A stretch of 42,963 bases of DNA from Vibrio sp. Isolate32 (GTDB lineage: Bacteria; Pseudomonadota; Gammaproteobacteria; Enterobacterales; Vibrionaceae): assembly GCF_022397955.1 (NCBI RefSeq), contig NZ_JAKEUQ010000027.1, forward strand, positions 31,681 through 74,643, in the 5' to 3' direction. Of the stretch, positions 25,903-34,435 are shown piece after piece (within the stretch, counting starts at the first letter, position 1; every line of letters starts with the position of its first letter). The notes beneath the pieces are model-generated. The model was not told the origin of the DNA. It worked only from the letters and a program-made list of their open reading frames with translations, and did not search any database. A program made the translations under genes and the position numbers.

Positions 25903-25944
25903 AAAAATAAAGGCCACCACTTCGGTAAACAAAGTGACAGCCTT
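25903..25944 (-). terminator. Terminator after the HflX-family gene
   Basis: On minus, AAGGC...CACTT pairs with AAGTG...GCCTT (with an internal loop), followed by TATTTTTCC. It ends the GTPase gene before the dctP control region. Confidence 0.7.
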
Positions 25945-26008
25945 ATATAGAGATTCTATAGAGCTGGTTATCTCAATAGTATATTGAAATATTGTCTGAG
26001 TCAGATAA

Positions 26009-27376
26009 TTACGATTTCTGCATACGCTTTTTAAGTCGTGCTAAATCAATAGCACTTGAACGTACCGTCAGCTTAATGCACTCGTAGTCGTACTCTTCTT
26101 TCACCACGCTCATGTTTGATCGGATCTCACCAATGATGCCTTGTCCAGAATAAGGGATCGTGATTTCCTCTTCGATCATGCCTTGTTCAGCCACGCCCAC
26201 GATGTATTTATGAAGCTTGGTGATATCCAGAGGATCACGAGTTGACGTCAGCATCGCATCTGGGAATTCGTCCATCAACGCAAGCTGCTGCTCCTCACTC
26301 AATCTATCGCACTTGTTCAGTACCAAGAGTTTTTCACTGTCTTCAACGCCCACTTGCGCCAATACTTCGTGTACCACATCGAGCTGAGCGCGGAATGAAG
26401 CGTCAGACGCATCAACCACATAGAGTAGCAGTGACGCGTCGTGTGCTTCCGCAAGCGTTGAGTGGAATGAAGCAACCAAATCATGTGGCAGCTTCTTGAT
26501 GAAACCAACCGTATCTGACACTAGGATACGCGGCTGAGTGATCGGCTGAAGCGCACGAACCGTGGTGTCTAGGGTTGCGAATAACTTGTCTTCACCACTT
26601 ACTTCGGTTGCGGTCATTGCGCGCATCATCGAAGATTTACCCGCATTGGTGTAACCGACTAGAGCAACGGTGAAAAGCTCCGAACGCTTAGTACGTCGAT
26701 TCTTCATTTCATCTTGTACGCTTACCAGCTCACGCTTAAGCGCAGCAATTTGGTCGCGTACTTTACGACGGTCAAGCTCTAGTGAGGTTTCACCAGCACC
26801 CTGACCCATTTGACGTTCTTTGTCACCGTCGGCTGTTTCACGAAGTCGAGGTACTAAGTAATTTAGGCGAGCGATTTCAACTTGCAGACGTGCGGTACGA
26901 GTACGGGCGTGGCGACTGAAGATTTCGATGATGATACCGGTGCGGTCAAACACCTCGACACCCAAGTGAGCTTCCACGTTACGCAGTTGAGAAGGGCTCA
27001 AATCACAGTCAAATACCACGACATCAGCAGTACCAAACTCCATCTCTTCAGATGGCAGGTCATCAAAATCGATCTCATCAATCCCAGCATGAAAGTCAAA
27101 AGACTCATCGATGAAATCTTCGTCTTCCACTTCTTGAATCGAACCTTGGTAACCGGTTAGGTGAGCAATTTCTGCAAGCTTACCGGCACCCAACACGTCT
27201 TGTCGTTGGGTGGAACTGTGGTGTTGTGACTGAGTACCGACCACTTTAAACCCTAGGGTTGTCACTAATCGAGCAAGTTCAGCAAGAGACTCTTTTGCTT
27301 CGTCACCTTTAAAATCGGGTGTCGTAATAGAGATAAGTAGAGCGTTACTAGCGGAGGGTTTTGCTGTTAGTTTCAT
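26009..27376 (-). CDS. HflX-family ribosome-associated GTPase (paralog)
   Basis: 455 residues. HflX proteins bind the 50S subunit and split stalled ribosomes. The glycine-rich/HflX N-domain is followed by RQMGQGAGETSLELDRRKV, a coiled coil, and the G domain: G1 GYTNAGKSS, G2 FATLDTTVR, G3 DTVGF, G4 NKCD. It has an acidic insertion at about residues 80-112 (EVEDEDFIDE...FDDLPSEEMEF) not found in the standard hfq-linked HflX. It stands alone here, away from hfq/hflKC, so I read it as a second HflX copy; its job is unknown. A 5-bp hairpin (TGCAC/GTGCA) lies just before the gene. Confidence 0.85.
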   Translation of the reverse strand: MKLTAKPSASNALLISITTPDFKGDEAKESLAELARLVTTLGFKVVGTQSQHHSSTQRQDVLGAGKLAEIAHLTGYQGSIQEVEDEDFIDESFDFHAGIDEIDFDDLPSEEMEFGTADVVVFDCDLSPSQLRNVEAHLGVEVFDRTGIIIEIFSRHARTRTARLQVEIARLNYLVPRLRETADGDKERQMGQGAGETSLELDRRKVRDQIAALKRELVSVQDEMKNRRTKRSELFTVALVGYTNAGKSSMMRAMTATEVSGEDKLFATLDTTVRALQPITQPRILVSDTVGFIKKLPHDLVASFHSTLAEAHDASLLLYVVDASDASFRAQLDVVHEVLAQVGVEDSEKLLVLNKCDRLSEEQQLALMDEFPDAMLTSTRDPLDITKLHKYIVGVAEQGMIEEEITIPYSGQGIIGEIRSNMSVVKEEYDYECIKLTVRSSAIDLARLKKRMQKS

Positions 27377-27550
27377 GTTTTATTCTGTCTATGCACAAAA
27401 GTGCACCTAGTATTGGGTCTAAAGTAGCGCGATCCTACGCTGTTCTCAGTCCGCTTTATAGAGCTAACCGTGACTAATTGGCGATATTATTTCAGTTAAT
27501 CTACTTATCTCGTTTATCCCTCTGTTTTCATGAGGAAATAAAACGAGCTA

Positions 27551-27604
27551 AAACAACAAAAAGGCAGCATCACATTGTCAATTACGAATTGGTGATACTG
27601 CCTT
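27551..27604 (-). terminator. Terminator of the sugar ABC operon
   Basis: AAGGCAG/CTGCCTT, ATCAC/GTGAT and CAATT/AATTG pair in one long hairpin, followed on minus by TTTTTGTTGTTTT. It lies about 40 bp after the ATPase gene. Confidence 0.85.
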
Positions 27605-27644
27605 GTTCTAAGCTTAGTCTTCAATTGAGCGACTGACTCAAAAA

Positions 27645-28757
27645 CTAGAAATCAATTCTCGCTTCAGTCTGCGCATCAAAGAATACCGCTTTCGACAGGT
27701 CGAAATGCAGCGGTGCCATCTGCCCTACCGACACTTCAAATTCCGGTGATAAGCGACACGCCACCTCTTGGTCGTTCACCTTCACCATCGCAATCGTATC
27801 TGGTCCTGTCGGTTCTAGAACTTCCAACTGTAAATCCAGTTTAGTGGTTGCCGACAGATCATCGCCTTGTTGCTCAGTAATGTGCTCTGGGCGCAGGCCA
27901 ATCACCACTTCTTTACCGTCTTGTTCACGCATGCTTTTCGGCAGTCGAATATGATGCTCTTGATCCGCCGTACCAATAACCTTAATGATCGGGTTCTGCT
28001 CCTCGTCGAGATCCACCATAGTCTTGATAAAGTTCATCGATGGTGACCCCATAAATCCTGCCACAAACATGTTGCTTGGCTTGGTGTAGATCTCTTGCGG
28101 TGTGCCTAACTGCTGCAATTCGCCATCTTTCATTACTGCGATGCGGTCAGCCAGCGTCATTGCCTCGATTTGATCATGGGTTACATAAACAATCGTAGTG
28201 TTGAGCTTTTGATGTAGGCGCTTAATCTGATGGCGCATTTCCACACGCAGCTTGGCATCTAGGTTAGAAAGCGGCTCATCAAACAAGTACAACTTAGGAC
28301 GACGCGCCAGCGCACGCCCCATCGCCACACGCTGACGTTGACCACCCGATAGTTGTGAGGGTTTGCGATCCAGCAATTGTTCAATTTGCAACATTTCAGC
28401 GACGCGATTCACCTCAGCATCGATCTCGTCCTGCGGCATCTTGCGGATCTTCAAGCCGAAGGCGATGTTGCCGCGTACCGTCATGTTTGGGTAAAGTGCG
28501 TATGATTGGAACACCATCGCAATGTCGCGATCTTTGGGTTCAACCTGAGCGACATCGACACCATCAATCACGATTTCACCCGAGCTAATGTTTTCAAGCC
28601 CAGCAATGGTGTTCATTAGGGTGGATTTTCCACACCCCGAAGGGCCGACAAGTATCAAGAACTCCCCCGAATCGATACTAATGTCGATGCCCTTTAACGT
28701 TTCGTTGTCCGCGTTGCGATAGGTTTTACGGATCTGTTTTAAATCTAATGTTGCCAT
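27645..28757 (-). CDS. gtsD: Sugar ABC transporter ATPase (GtsD/MalK-UgpC type)
   Basis: 370 residues. It is the ATP-hydrolysing subunit of the importer: Walker A GPSGCGKST, Q-loop MVFQSYALYPNMTV, signature LSGGQRQR, Walker B LYLFDEPLSNLD, then a C-terminal TOBE/regulatory domain (EVVIGLRPEHI). MalK-type ATPases are often shared among importers, so it could serve other sugar systems too. Last gene of the operon, 6 bp after the second permease. Confidence 0.85.
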   Translation of the reverse strand: MATLDLKQIRKTYRNADNETLKGIDISIDSGEFLILVGPSGCGKSTLMNTIAGLENISSGEIVIDGVDVAQVEPKDRDIAMVFQSYALYPNMTVRGNIAFGLKIRKMPQDEIDAEVNRVAEMLQIEQLLDRKPSQLSGGQRQRVAMGRALARRPKLYLFDEPLSNLDAKLRVEMRHQIKRLHQKLNTTIVYVTHDQIEAMTLADRIAVMKDGELQQLGTPQEIYTKPSNMFVAGFMGSPSMNFIKTMVDLDEEQNPIIKVIGTADQEHHIRLPKSMREQDGKEVVIGLRPEHITEQQGDDLSATTKLDLQLEVLEPTGPDTIAMVKVNDQEVACRLSPEFEVSVGQMAPLHFDLSKAVFFDAQTEARIDF

Positions 28758-28763
28758 GGGTAA

Positions 28764-29621
28764 TTATCCTTTTACTGATCCTGCCGTTAGGCCACGAACA
28801 AAGTATTTTCCTGCAAAGACATACACCAACAATGTTGGCAGTGCGGCGATGATCGCAGCAGCCATATCGACGTTGTACTCTTTAACGCCCGTGCTGGTGT
28901 TGACTAAGTTGTTTAATGCAACGGTGATCGGCTGAGTCTCTGAGCCTGAATACACCACCCCGAATAAGAAATCGTTCCAGATAGCGGTAAACTGCCAGAT
29001 CACGGTCACCATGATGATGGGGGTGGATATTGGTAATAAGATCTTGAAGAAAATGGTAAAGAATCCCGCACCATCCAGTTTTGCCGCTTTGATCAATTCA
29101 TCAGGAATCGAGATGTAGAAGTTACGGAAGAACAGCGTTGTAAACGCCATGCCATAGATAACGTGCACAAGTACCAAGCCAATGGTGGTATTTGCTAACC
29201 CCATCTTGCCCAGTACGGTCGCCATTGGTAACAGCACCACTTGAAATGGAATGAAGCAACCGAACAGCAGCAAGCTAAAGAACAGGTTTGAGCCACGGAA
29301 CTGCCACTTAGTGACCACATAGCCATTGAATGCGCCGAGTAGTGTTGAGATAGCCACCGCAGGAATCACCATTTGGAACGAGTTCCAGAAATAGCCTTTA
29401 ACCCCTTCACACTTCACGCCAGTACAAGCGCTGTCCCACGCTTTATACCAAGCATCGAACACCCACTCTTTGGGTAAACTCATCAAGTTACCTGCCTTGA
29501 TGTCTGGCAAGGTTTTAAATGAGGTCAGTACCATTACGAACAACGGCATGAGATAAACCAAGCAGAAGAAAAGCAGCGCCGAATAGATAAACATTCGAGC
29601 AAAGTTGATGTTGTTCATCAT
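28764..29621 (-). CDS. gtsC: Sugar ABC permease, MalG type (GtsC-like)
   Basis: 285 residues, six membrane segments. The EAA coupling loop is ELIKAAKLDGAGFFTIFFKI, near residue 190, and the C-terminus GKYFVRGLTAGSVKG is typical of MalG-type permeases. A hydrophilic stretch with two cysteines (CTGVKCEGVKGYF, residues 61-73) marks the periplasmic loop. Its ATG overlaps the stop of the preceding permease by 4 bp (ATGA), so translation is coupled. Confidence 0.85.
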   Translation of the reverse strand: MMNNINFARMFIYSALLFFCLVYLMPLFVMVLTSFKTLPDIKAGNLMSLPKEWVFDAWYKAWDSACTGVKCEGVKGYFWNSFQMVIPAVAISTLLGAFNGYVVTKWQFRGSNLFFSLLLFGCFIPFQVVLLPMATVLGKMGLANTTIGLVLVHVIYGMAFTTLFFRNFYISIPDELIKAAKLDGAGFFTIFFKILLPISTPIIMVTVIWQFTAIWNDFLFGVVYSGSETQPITVALNNLVNTSTGVKEYNVDMAAAIIAALPTLLVYVFAGKYFVRGLTAGSVKG

Positions 29622-30556
29622 GACTTTTTCTCCCTAAGCTCTGAGTAAAGATAAGGCACCAGAATCGCTAGAATACCGGCTAGCATCATCATCGCACTGG
29701 CAGCACCTAAGCCGATTTGTCCGCGTGTGAATGAGTGTGCATACATGAATAGCGCAGGAAGATCCGATGAATAACCCGGGCCACCCGCCGTCATCGCTGT
29801 CACGAGATCGAAGCTCTTAATCGCAATGTGAGAAGTAATGATCACCGCGCTGAAAACCACAGGTCGCAAGCAAGGTAAAATGATTTTGAGATAAATAGTG
29901 GGTAAGCTTGCACCATCAATTTGCGCCGCTTTAATGATCGAAGAATCGATACCACGCAGGCCAGCTAAGAACATCGCCATCACAAAGCCTGACGACTGCC
30001 AAAGCGCGGCAATCACTAAGGTATAAACCGCCATTTCAGAGTCGACCAACCAATCGAATTTAAAATCGGTAAAGCCCCAATCTTGCATCAGCTTTTCAAT
30101 ACCTAGACCCGGATTCAGAATCCACTTCCAAGCGGTACCCGTCACGATGAATGACAGTGCCATCGGGTATAAATAAATGGTACGAATCGCACCTTCTTGA
30201 CGGATGTTCTGGTCAAGCAAAATCGCCAAACCGACACCCAATACGATAGCAATCACCATGAATAGGATCCCAAATACACCTAGGTTGGTGATTGAGGTGA
30301 TCCAGCGATCGTTCTCCATCAGCTTTTCATATTGAGCAAAGCCAACAAAATTGAAGCTAGGTAAAAATCGAGAATTAGTAAACGACAACGCTGTCGTCCA
30401 GAATATATAGCCGTAGATACATACCACGGTCACCAACGCGGTCGGTGCCAGCACAATCTTAGGTAACCAATGTTGTAACCTGTCAGCAAAACTGGGCTTT
30501 GGTGCAGGCTGGCTCCTTGTCGGTTTTGGAGTCGACTTAGTCAAAACATGCTCCAT
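29618..30556 (-). CDS. gtsB: Sugar ABC permease, MalF type (GtsB-like)
   Basis: 312 residues from ATG 30556, preceded by AAGGA at good spacing; a GTG 18 bp further upstream is less likely. Six membrane segments follow a proline- and lysine-rich cytoplasmic N-terminus. The EAA loop is SIIKAAQIDGASLPTIYLKI. Forms the membrane channel with the MalG-type partner. It lies behind a structured 163-bp gap after the binding-protein gene. Confidence 0.85.
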   Translation of the reverse strand: MEHVLTKSTPKPTRSQPAPKPSFADRLQHWLPKIVLAPTALVTVVCIYGYIFWTTALSFTNSRFLPSFNFVGFAQYEKLMENDRWITSITNLGVFGILFMVIAIVLGVGLAILLDQNIRQEGAIRTIYLYPMALSFIVTGTAWKWILNPGLGIEKLMQDWGFTDFKFDWLVDSEMAVYTLVIAALWQSSGFVMAMFLAGLRGIDSSIIKAAQIDGASLPTIYLKIILPCLRPVVFSAVIITSHIAIKSFDLVTAMTAGGPGYSSDLPALFMYAHSFTRGQIGLGAASAMMMLAGILAILVPYLYSELREKKS

Positions 30557-30658
30557 AACTTTTCCTTGTTGCACAATTGAGCCAATGGCTTACCTCTCGG
30601 CACCACATCAGCATCACGCATATCAGAATTGAGGTGAAGAGCGGATAGGCTCCCTACG

Positions 30659-30727
30659 AACCTACCCACCCTGGGGGTTAGGGATAAGCAACATAGTCAG
30701 CAACTCGCGTTCTGTTCATGTTGCTTA
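30659..30727 (-). other. Intercistronic hairpins between binding protein and permease genes
   Basis: A perfect 10-bp stem (TAAGCAACAT at 30685-30694 with ATGTTGCTTA at 30718-30727) lies 10 bp after the binding-protein stop, followed by a second G/C-rich stem around 30659-30682. No T-run follows. Likely it protects the upstream mRNA so that binding protein is made in excess, as between malE and malF. Confidence 0.5.
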
Positions 30728-30737
30728 CCAAGCTAGC

Positions 30738-31985
30738 TTAGATAGCCGCTTTTACTGCTTTCGCTAACTTAGTTGCAGCCTCTTTAGGATCAGCATCTTT
30801 CTCATTGAAGAAGTTAGTCACAACGTCATAGATGGCGCCTTGAGCGTAGCTTGTTGTAGATAGGCCGTGAGCCATACTCGGTACAAGGTCACCAGATTCC
30901 GCACTCGCTTTGAAGGTTGCCATTGAATCCAACGCACATTGGTCGAACTTAGACATGTCCATATCTAGACGTACAGGGATAGAACCTTTGTTAAGGTTGA
31001 AGACTTCTTGGAAATCTTTGGTAAGAATGGTTTTCGCAAGATCTTGTTGCGCTTTTTGATTCTCTTTATCGCCTAGCTCGAAGAAGGCAAAGCTGTCGAT
31101 ATTGAAAGTAAATTGGCCGTCTGTACCCGGAGCTGGTGCACAGATGTAGTCTTTGCCTGGCACTTTGCCTGCAGCGGTAAACTCGCCCTTCGCCCAGTCA
31201 CCCATGATTTGCATTGCCGCTTCACCATTGATAACCATCGAAGTCGCTACGTTCCAATCACGGCCCGGAGAGTTGCTGTCGATGTAGTCACGCATCTTTT
31301 TGAACTTGGTGAACACTTCAACCATTTTGTCGCCAGATAGAACGTCCATATCTAAATCAACGAACGCCTTGTTGTAGTCCTCACTGCCGAGTACATCCAG
31401 TGCTACCGCTTCGAAGACTGTCGCGTCTTGCCAAGGTTGACCACCGTGTGCCAGAGGGATAAAGCCTGCTGCTTTGATCTTGTCTGCAGCAACAAAGAAC
31501 TCATCTAATGTGGTTGGAACCGTTACACCTGATTTTTCAAGCACTTCTGGGTTTGCCCAAAGCCAGTTAACGCGGTGAACGTTCACAGGAACCGCTACGT
31601 ATCCACCGTCCCACTTCATCACTTTGGTAACAACAGAAGGCAGTAAGTCATCCCACTTTTCTTGTTTCGCGGTTGCATCGAGAGACGTTAGAAAACCTAA
31701 CCCCCCCCACTCCTGAATATCATGACCTTTAATCTGCGCAGCAGATGGCGGATTACCAGATACTGCTCGTGTTTTTAAAACAGTCATCGCACTTTCACCG
31801 CCGCCACCAGCAACAGCGAAATCTTTCCAAGTATGACCTTGTTCTTCAATCATCTCTTTCAGTACTGCAGCGGATTTAGCTTCACCACCAGCAGTCCACC
31901 AGTGAAGCACTTCCACTTCACCAGCTTGAGAAAATGTTGAGGCAGCAAGAAGAGATAGAGTAAGTAGGGTTTTATTGATTTTCAT
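30738..31985 (-). CDS. gtsA: Periplasmic glucose-type sugar binding protein (GtsA-like)
   Basis: 415 residues with a 21-residue signal peptide (cut after FSQA). The mature protein begins GEVEVLHWWTAGGEAKSA and carries AVAGGGGESAMTVLK, VSGNPPSAAQIKG, VAVPVNVHRVNWLWANPEV, LAHGGQPWQDATVFEAV and MQIMGDWAKGEF, all of which I recognise from the Pseudomonas glucose-binding protein. Substrate is most likely glucose or a close hexose; other sugars cannot be excluded. Codons for WGG contain a run of eight G (31701-31708). First gene of the transporter operon, right after the two-component genes. Confidence 0.88.
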   Translation of the reverse strand: MKINKTLLTLSLLAASTFSQAGEVEVLHWWTAGGEAKSAAVLKEMIEEQGHTWKDFAVAGGGGESAMTVLKTRAVSGNPPSAAQIKGHDIQEWGGLGFLTSLDATAKQEKWDDLLPSVVTKVMKWDGGYVAVPVNVHRVNWLWANPEVLEKSGVTVPTTLDEFFVAADKIKAAGFIPLAHGGQPWQDATVFEAVALDVLGSEDYNKAFVDLDMDVLSGDKMVEVFTKFKKMRDYIDSNSPGRDWNVATSMVINGEAAMQIMGDWAKGEFTAAGKVPGKDYICAPAPGTDGQFTFNIDSFAFFELGDKENQKAQQDLAKTILTKDFQEVFNLNKGSIPVRLDMDMSKFDQCALDSMATFKASAESGDLVPSMAHGLSTTSYAQGAIYDVVTNFFNEKDADPKEAATKLAKAVKAAI

Positions 31986-32046
31986 TATAATCTTCCATGT
32001 TTAGCGGACTCGGCGCCCGGTTCAATAAAGAGTCTACTTGTTCTAA

Positions 32047-32095
32047 TTTATAAGATTGAAACAAAAGGTAAGCCCAATGTAACACAACTGTTACA
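32047..32095 (-). promoter_or_regulatory. Activator-dependent promoter and operator before gtsA
   Basis: On minus, TGTAACAGTTGTGTTACA (32078-32095) lies 2 bp upstream of a poor -35 (GGGCTT, 32070-32075), then 17 bp, then a good -10 TATAAA (32047-32052). The operator is both a perfect dyad and a direct repeat TGTAAC-N5-TGTTAC of 11-bp period, as OmpR-type regulators prefer. The regulator encoded at 33555-34283 is the likely activator (inference). Confidence 0.55.
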
Positions 32096-33541
32096 TTACA
32101 CTTCTAGGCCTCGTGGGATATAGACTTTAGCTTCTAAGCCGCCTTGAGAGGAGTTACGAATAATGAGATCTCCGCCGTGTCCGTGCAGGATATTTCGGCA
32201 TATCCCAAGCCCTAAACCGTGTCCTTGGTCATCGTTGGCGAGCCTGAAGTAGGGTTCAAACACCAGCTCAAGTTTGTCTTCAGGAATACCTTTGCCATGG
32301 TCCTGAATCGTCACGATTACCCACACAGAATCGCTACTGATATCGACCTTAGCGGATGTGCCGTATTTCACCGCATTGTCGATAAGGTTGGTCAGCACAC
32401 GTTTAATCGCTAATGGTTTAGCAACTAACGGCTCAACCACAATAGGTTCAAATTCTACTAAGTTTTGATGCTGGTTATGCGATTCAATGACCGAAGCAAC
32501 CATGTCATTAAGATCGATAATGGCATTGTTTTCGTGAAGGTCTGTATCCCTTACCGCTTGCAGGGCACCTTTAACCATCATCTCTAACTCATCCAGATCC
32601 TTGTTGAACTTCTCTTTCTTAACTTCGCTTTCCAACAACTCAGCTCTCAGTCTAAGACGAGTTATCGGTGTTTTTAAATCATGAGAAATAGCTGAGAAGA
32701 GATGTTCTCTATCGGCCACATAACGACGAATACGCTGCTGCATACGATTAAAAGCCCGAGTCGCCGTGACCAGCTCAGTAGCCCCCTCTTCGTTAAGCGG
32801 CGGCTGTTGAATATCCATACTCATTTCATTGGCGGCCCTTGCAAGCTTTTTAAGCGGGCGCACTTGGCGGCGAATCGTTAAGTAAGTCAACACCAGCAGA
32901 ATCAGCGTTGAAGAGAATAAGAAGATCACCTGTTCACGACCAAGAATAGTGTCATCAAGTTTTACATAGGGTGTAGGCAATAGCGCTGCAATATAAACCC
33001 ATTCATGGCTAGCTAGCTCGATTTGAACAACCAAAATAGGCGGATTAAGAGGCTCTAACGTTAAGGTATGATGCGCCCAAGATCGCGGGAGATCGGTTAA
33101 ATATATATCATTTTTAAGTAAGCGAAGATGCTCTGGGCGAGAGAAATCGACGCGCACCGATTCCACCTTATTAAGCTTGCGACTCAAGACACTCTCTATC
33201 GCTTCTATTGATGCGGTTTTTAAACGGGTATCGGGGATTGGTTCAACAATCAATGCCTCTTTATTGAAAGAGACGAAGAATCGCGTCCCGCCCATATTAC
33301 GGATTTGGTCTAACACGATATGGCGATATTTGACGGGCAAAGATTGAAAGAAGGTCACTGTGGAAGCAAACATGTTTGCCATGCTCGACGAAGCGGAGCT
33401 AATCCCCTCTAACTCTTTCTGTTTGGATTCGCTATACCAAATGGAGGTTGCAATACCCTGCGCGATGACGACGGCTAACAAGGTCAAAAGCAAGGTTCTA
33501 GCAACCAAGGAGTTTGGCTTTAAACTTCTCAACCACTTCAT
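32096..33541 (-). CDS. Sensor histidine kinase of the sugar locus (GtrS-like)
   Basis: 481 residues. Two membrane segments (about 14-35 and 204-223) enclose a periplasmic sensor domain. A HAMP linker leads to the kinase core, with phospho-acceptor His287 in LFSAISHDLKTPITRLRLRAE and ATPase boxes VLTNLIDNAVKYG, DHGKGIP and GHGLGLGICRNI. It follows its regulator gene by 13 bp. Position before a glucose-type ABC operon matches Pseudomonas gtrS, which senses 2-ketogluconate and 6-phosphogluconate. The ligand here is unknown. Confidence 0.85.
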   Translation of the reverse strand: MKWLRSLKPNSLVARTLLLTLLAVVIAQGIATSIWYSESKQKELEGISSASSSMANMFASTVTFFQSLPVKYRHIVLDQIRNMGGTRFFVSFNKEALIVEPIPDTRLKTASIEAIESVLSRKLNKVESVRVDFSRPEHLRLLKNDIYLTDLPRSWAHHTLTLEPLNPPILVVQIELASHEWVYIAALLPTPYVKLDDTILGREQVIFLFSSTLILLVLTYLTIRRQVRPLKKLARAANEMSMDIQQPPLNEEGATELVTATRAFNRMQQRIRRYVADREHLFSAISHDLKTPITRLRLRAELLESEVKKEKFNKDLDELEMMVKGALQAVRDTDLHENNAIIDLNDMVASVIESHNQHQNLVEFEPIVVEPLVAKPLAIKRVLTNLIDNAVKYGTSAKVDISSDSVWVIVTIQDHGKGIPEDKLELVFEPYFRLANDDQGHGLGLGICRNILHGHGGDLIIRNSSQGGLEAKVYIPRGLEV

Positions 33542-33554
33542 ACAGACTTCTTAC

Positions 33555-34283
33555 TCAATGCTCATAATGCACAGGTACAGCCAATATATAGCCGTTGCCA
33601 CGCATGGTTTTGATATAGTGCGGATATTTAGCGCTATCACCAAGTCGGCTTCTCAAACGACTTAATTGAACATCAATGCCACGCTCAAAAGGCAGCGCTT
33701 CACGTCCCCTAGTCGCAAAAGAGATTGTGTCTCGGTCTAGCACTTCATTTGGGCGAGTTAGGAAAAGCATTAACAGTGAGAAATCGCTGCCCGATAGGTC
33801 TATCTCTTCGGCGCTTTCGTTGTGAGAGATTCGGTGCGCAAGGGTATCGAGTGTCCAATCACCAAAGGTGACCTGTTTAGGCAATGCGTCACTCGGCTTG
33901 TCATCAACCACTTGAACACGGCGCAACAGAGCTTTGATGCGAGCCATTAATTGGCGCGGACTAAACGGCTTAGCGATATAATCATCGGCCCCAATTTCCA
34001 AACCAATGATCTGATCGGTTTCATCCGACACAGCAGTCAGCATAATGATGGGCACATTAGAGTTTTTACGAACGCGCTGACACAAGGTAAAACCATCGTC
34101 ACCAGGAAGCATTACATCGAGAAGTATCAGGTCCGGATAACCTTGGCTTTGGAGATGAGTTTCTAGTTCAACGCCATCTCCAACCGAAGAGACATCGAAA
34201 CCCGATTTTGTAAGGTACTCTTCCAGCAACTCGCGGATTTCTTGATCATCATCCACCACGAGAATTCGAGTATTTGTTGGCAT
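33555..34283 (-). CDS. OmpR-family response regulator of the sugar locus (GltR-like)
   Basis: 242 residues. Receiver domain with Asp11-Asp12 pocket (VVDDDQ), phospho-acceptor Asp56 in LILLDVMLPGDDG and switch Lys in DDYIAKPF. The C-terminal winged helix ends in the usual GLDVQLSRLRSRLGD-like segment (here RGIDVQLSRLRSRLGD) and MRGNGYILAVP. First gene of the RR-HK-SBP-permease-permease-ATPase string, the same order as Pseudomonas gltR-gtrS-gtsABCD. A repeat just upstream suggests autoregulation. Confidence 0.87.
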   Translation of the reverse strand: MPTNTRILVVDDDQEIRELLEEYLTKSGFDVSSVGDGVELETHLQSQGYPDLILLDVMLPGDDGFTLCQRVRKNSNVPIIMLTAVSDETDQIIGLEIGADDYIAKPFSPRQLMARIKALLRRVQVVDDKPSDALPKQVTFGDWTLDTLAHRISHNESAEEIDLSGSDFSLLMLFLTRPNEVLDRDTISFATRGREALPFERGIDVQLSRLRSRLGDSAKYPHYIKTMRGNGYILAVPVHYEH

Positions 34284-34300
34284 CGCCCAAACCTATAAAA

Positions 34301-34317
34301 TTTACAACTTATTTACA
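34301..34317 (-). promoter_or_regulatory. 11-bp direct repeat before the regulator gene
   Basis: On minus, TGTAAATAAGTTGTAAA is TGTAAA-N5-TGTAAA, 18 bp before the start codon of the OmpR-type regulator. It has the same half-site (TGTnAn) and period as the operator before gtsA, so the regulator may control its own gene. A TTTATA -10-like sequence directly follows it. Confidence 0.45.
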
Positions 34318-34375
34318 TAGTATATAGGCAGGTCGAGCATTTGATTATTGATATATTTATAAAATTATAAGAGCA

Positions 34376-34435
34376 AACAGATAGAGATCACAACTAAGCG
34401 ACCGCTATCTGTTGATATTGTATCGGTAAGCCGAT
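34376..34435 (-). other. Stem-loops after selO
   Basis: Directly after the selO stop on minus come ATCGG/CCGAT (34422-34435, 4-nt loop) and a 9-bp stem CTATCTGTT/AACAGATAG (34376-34413). The T-run after the second is weak (TTTGCTC), so this is at best an imperfect terminator. Confidence 0.4.
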
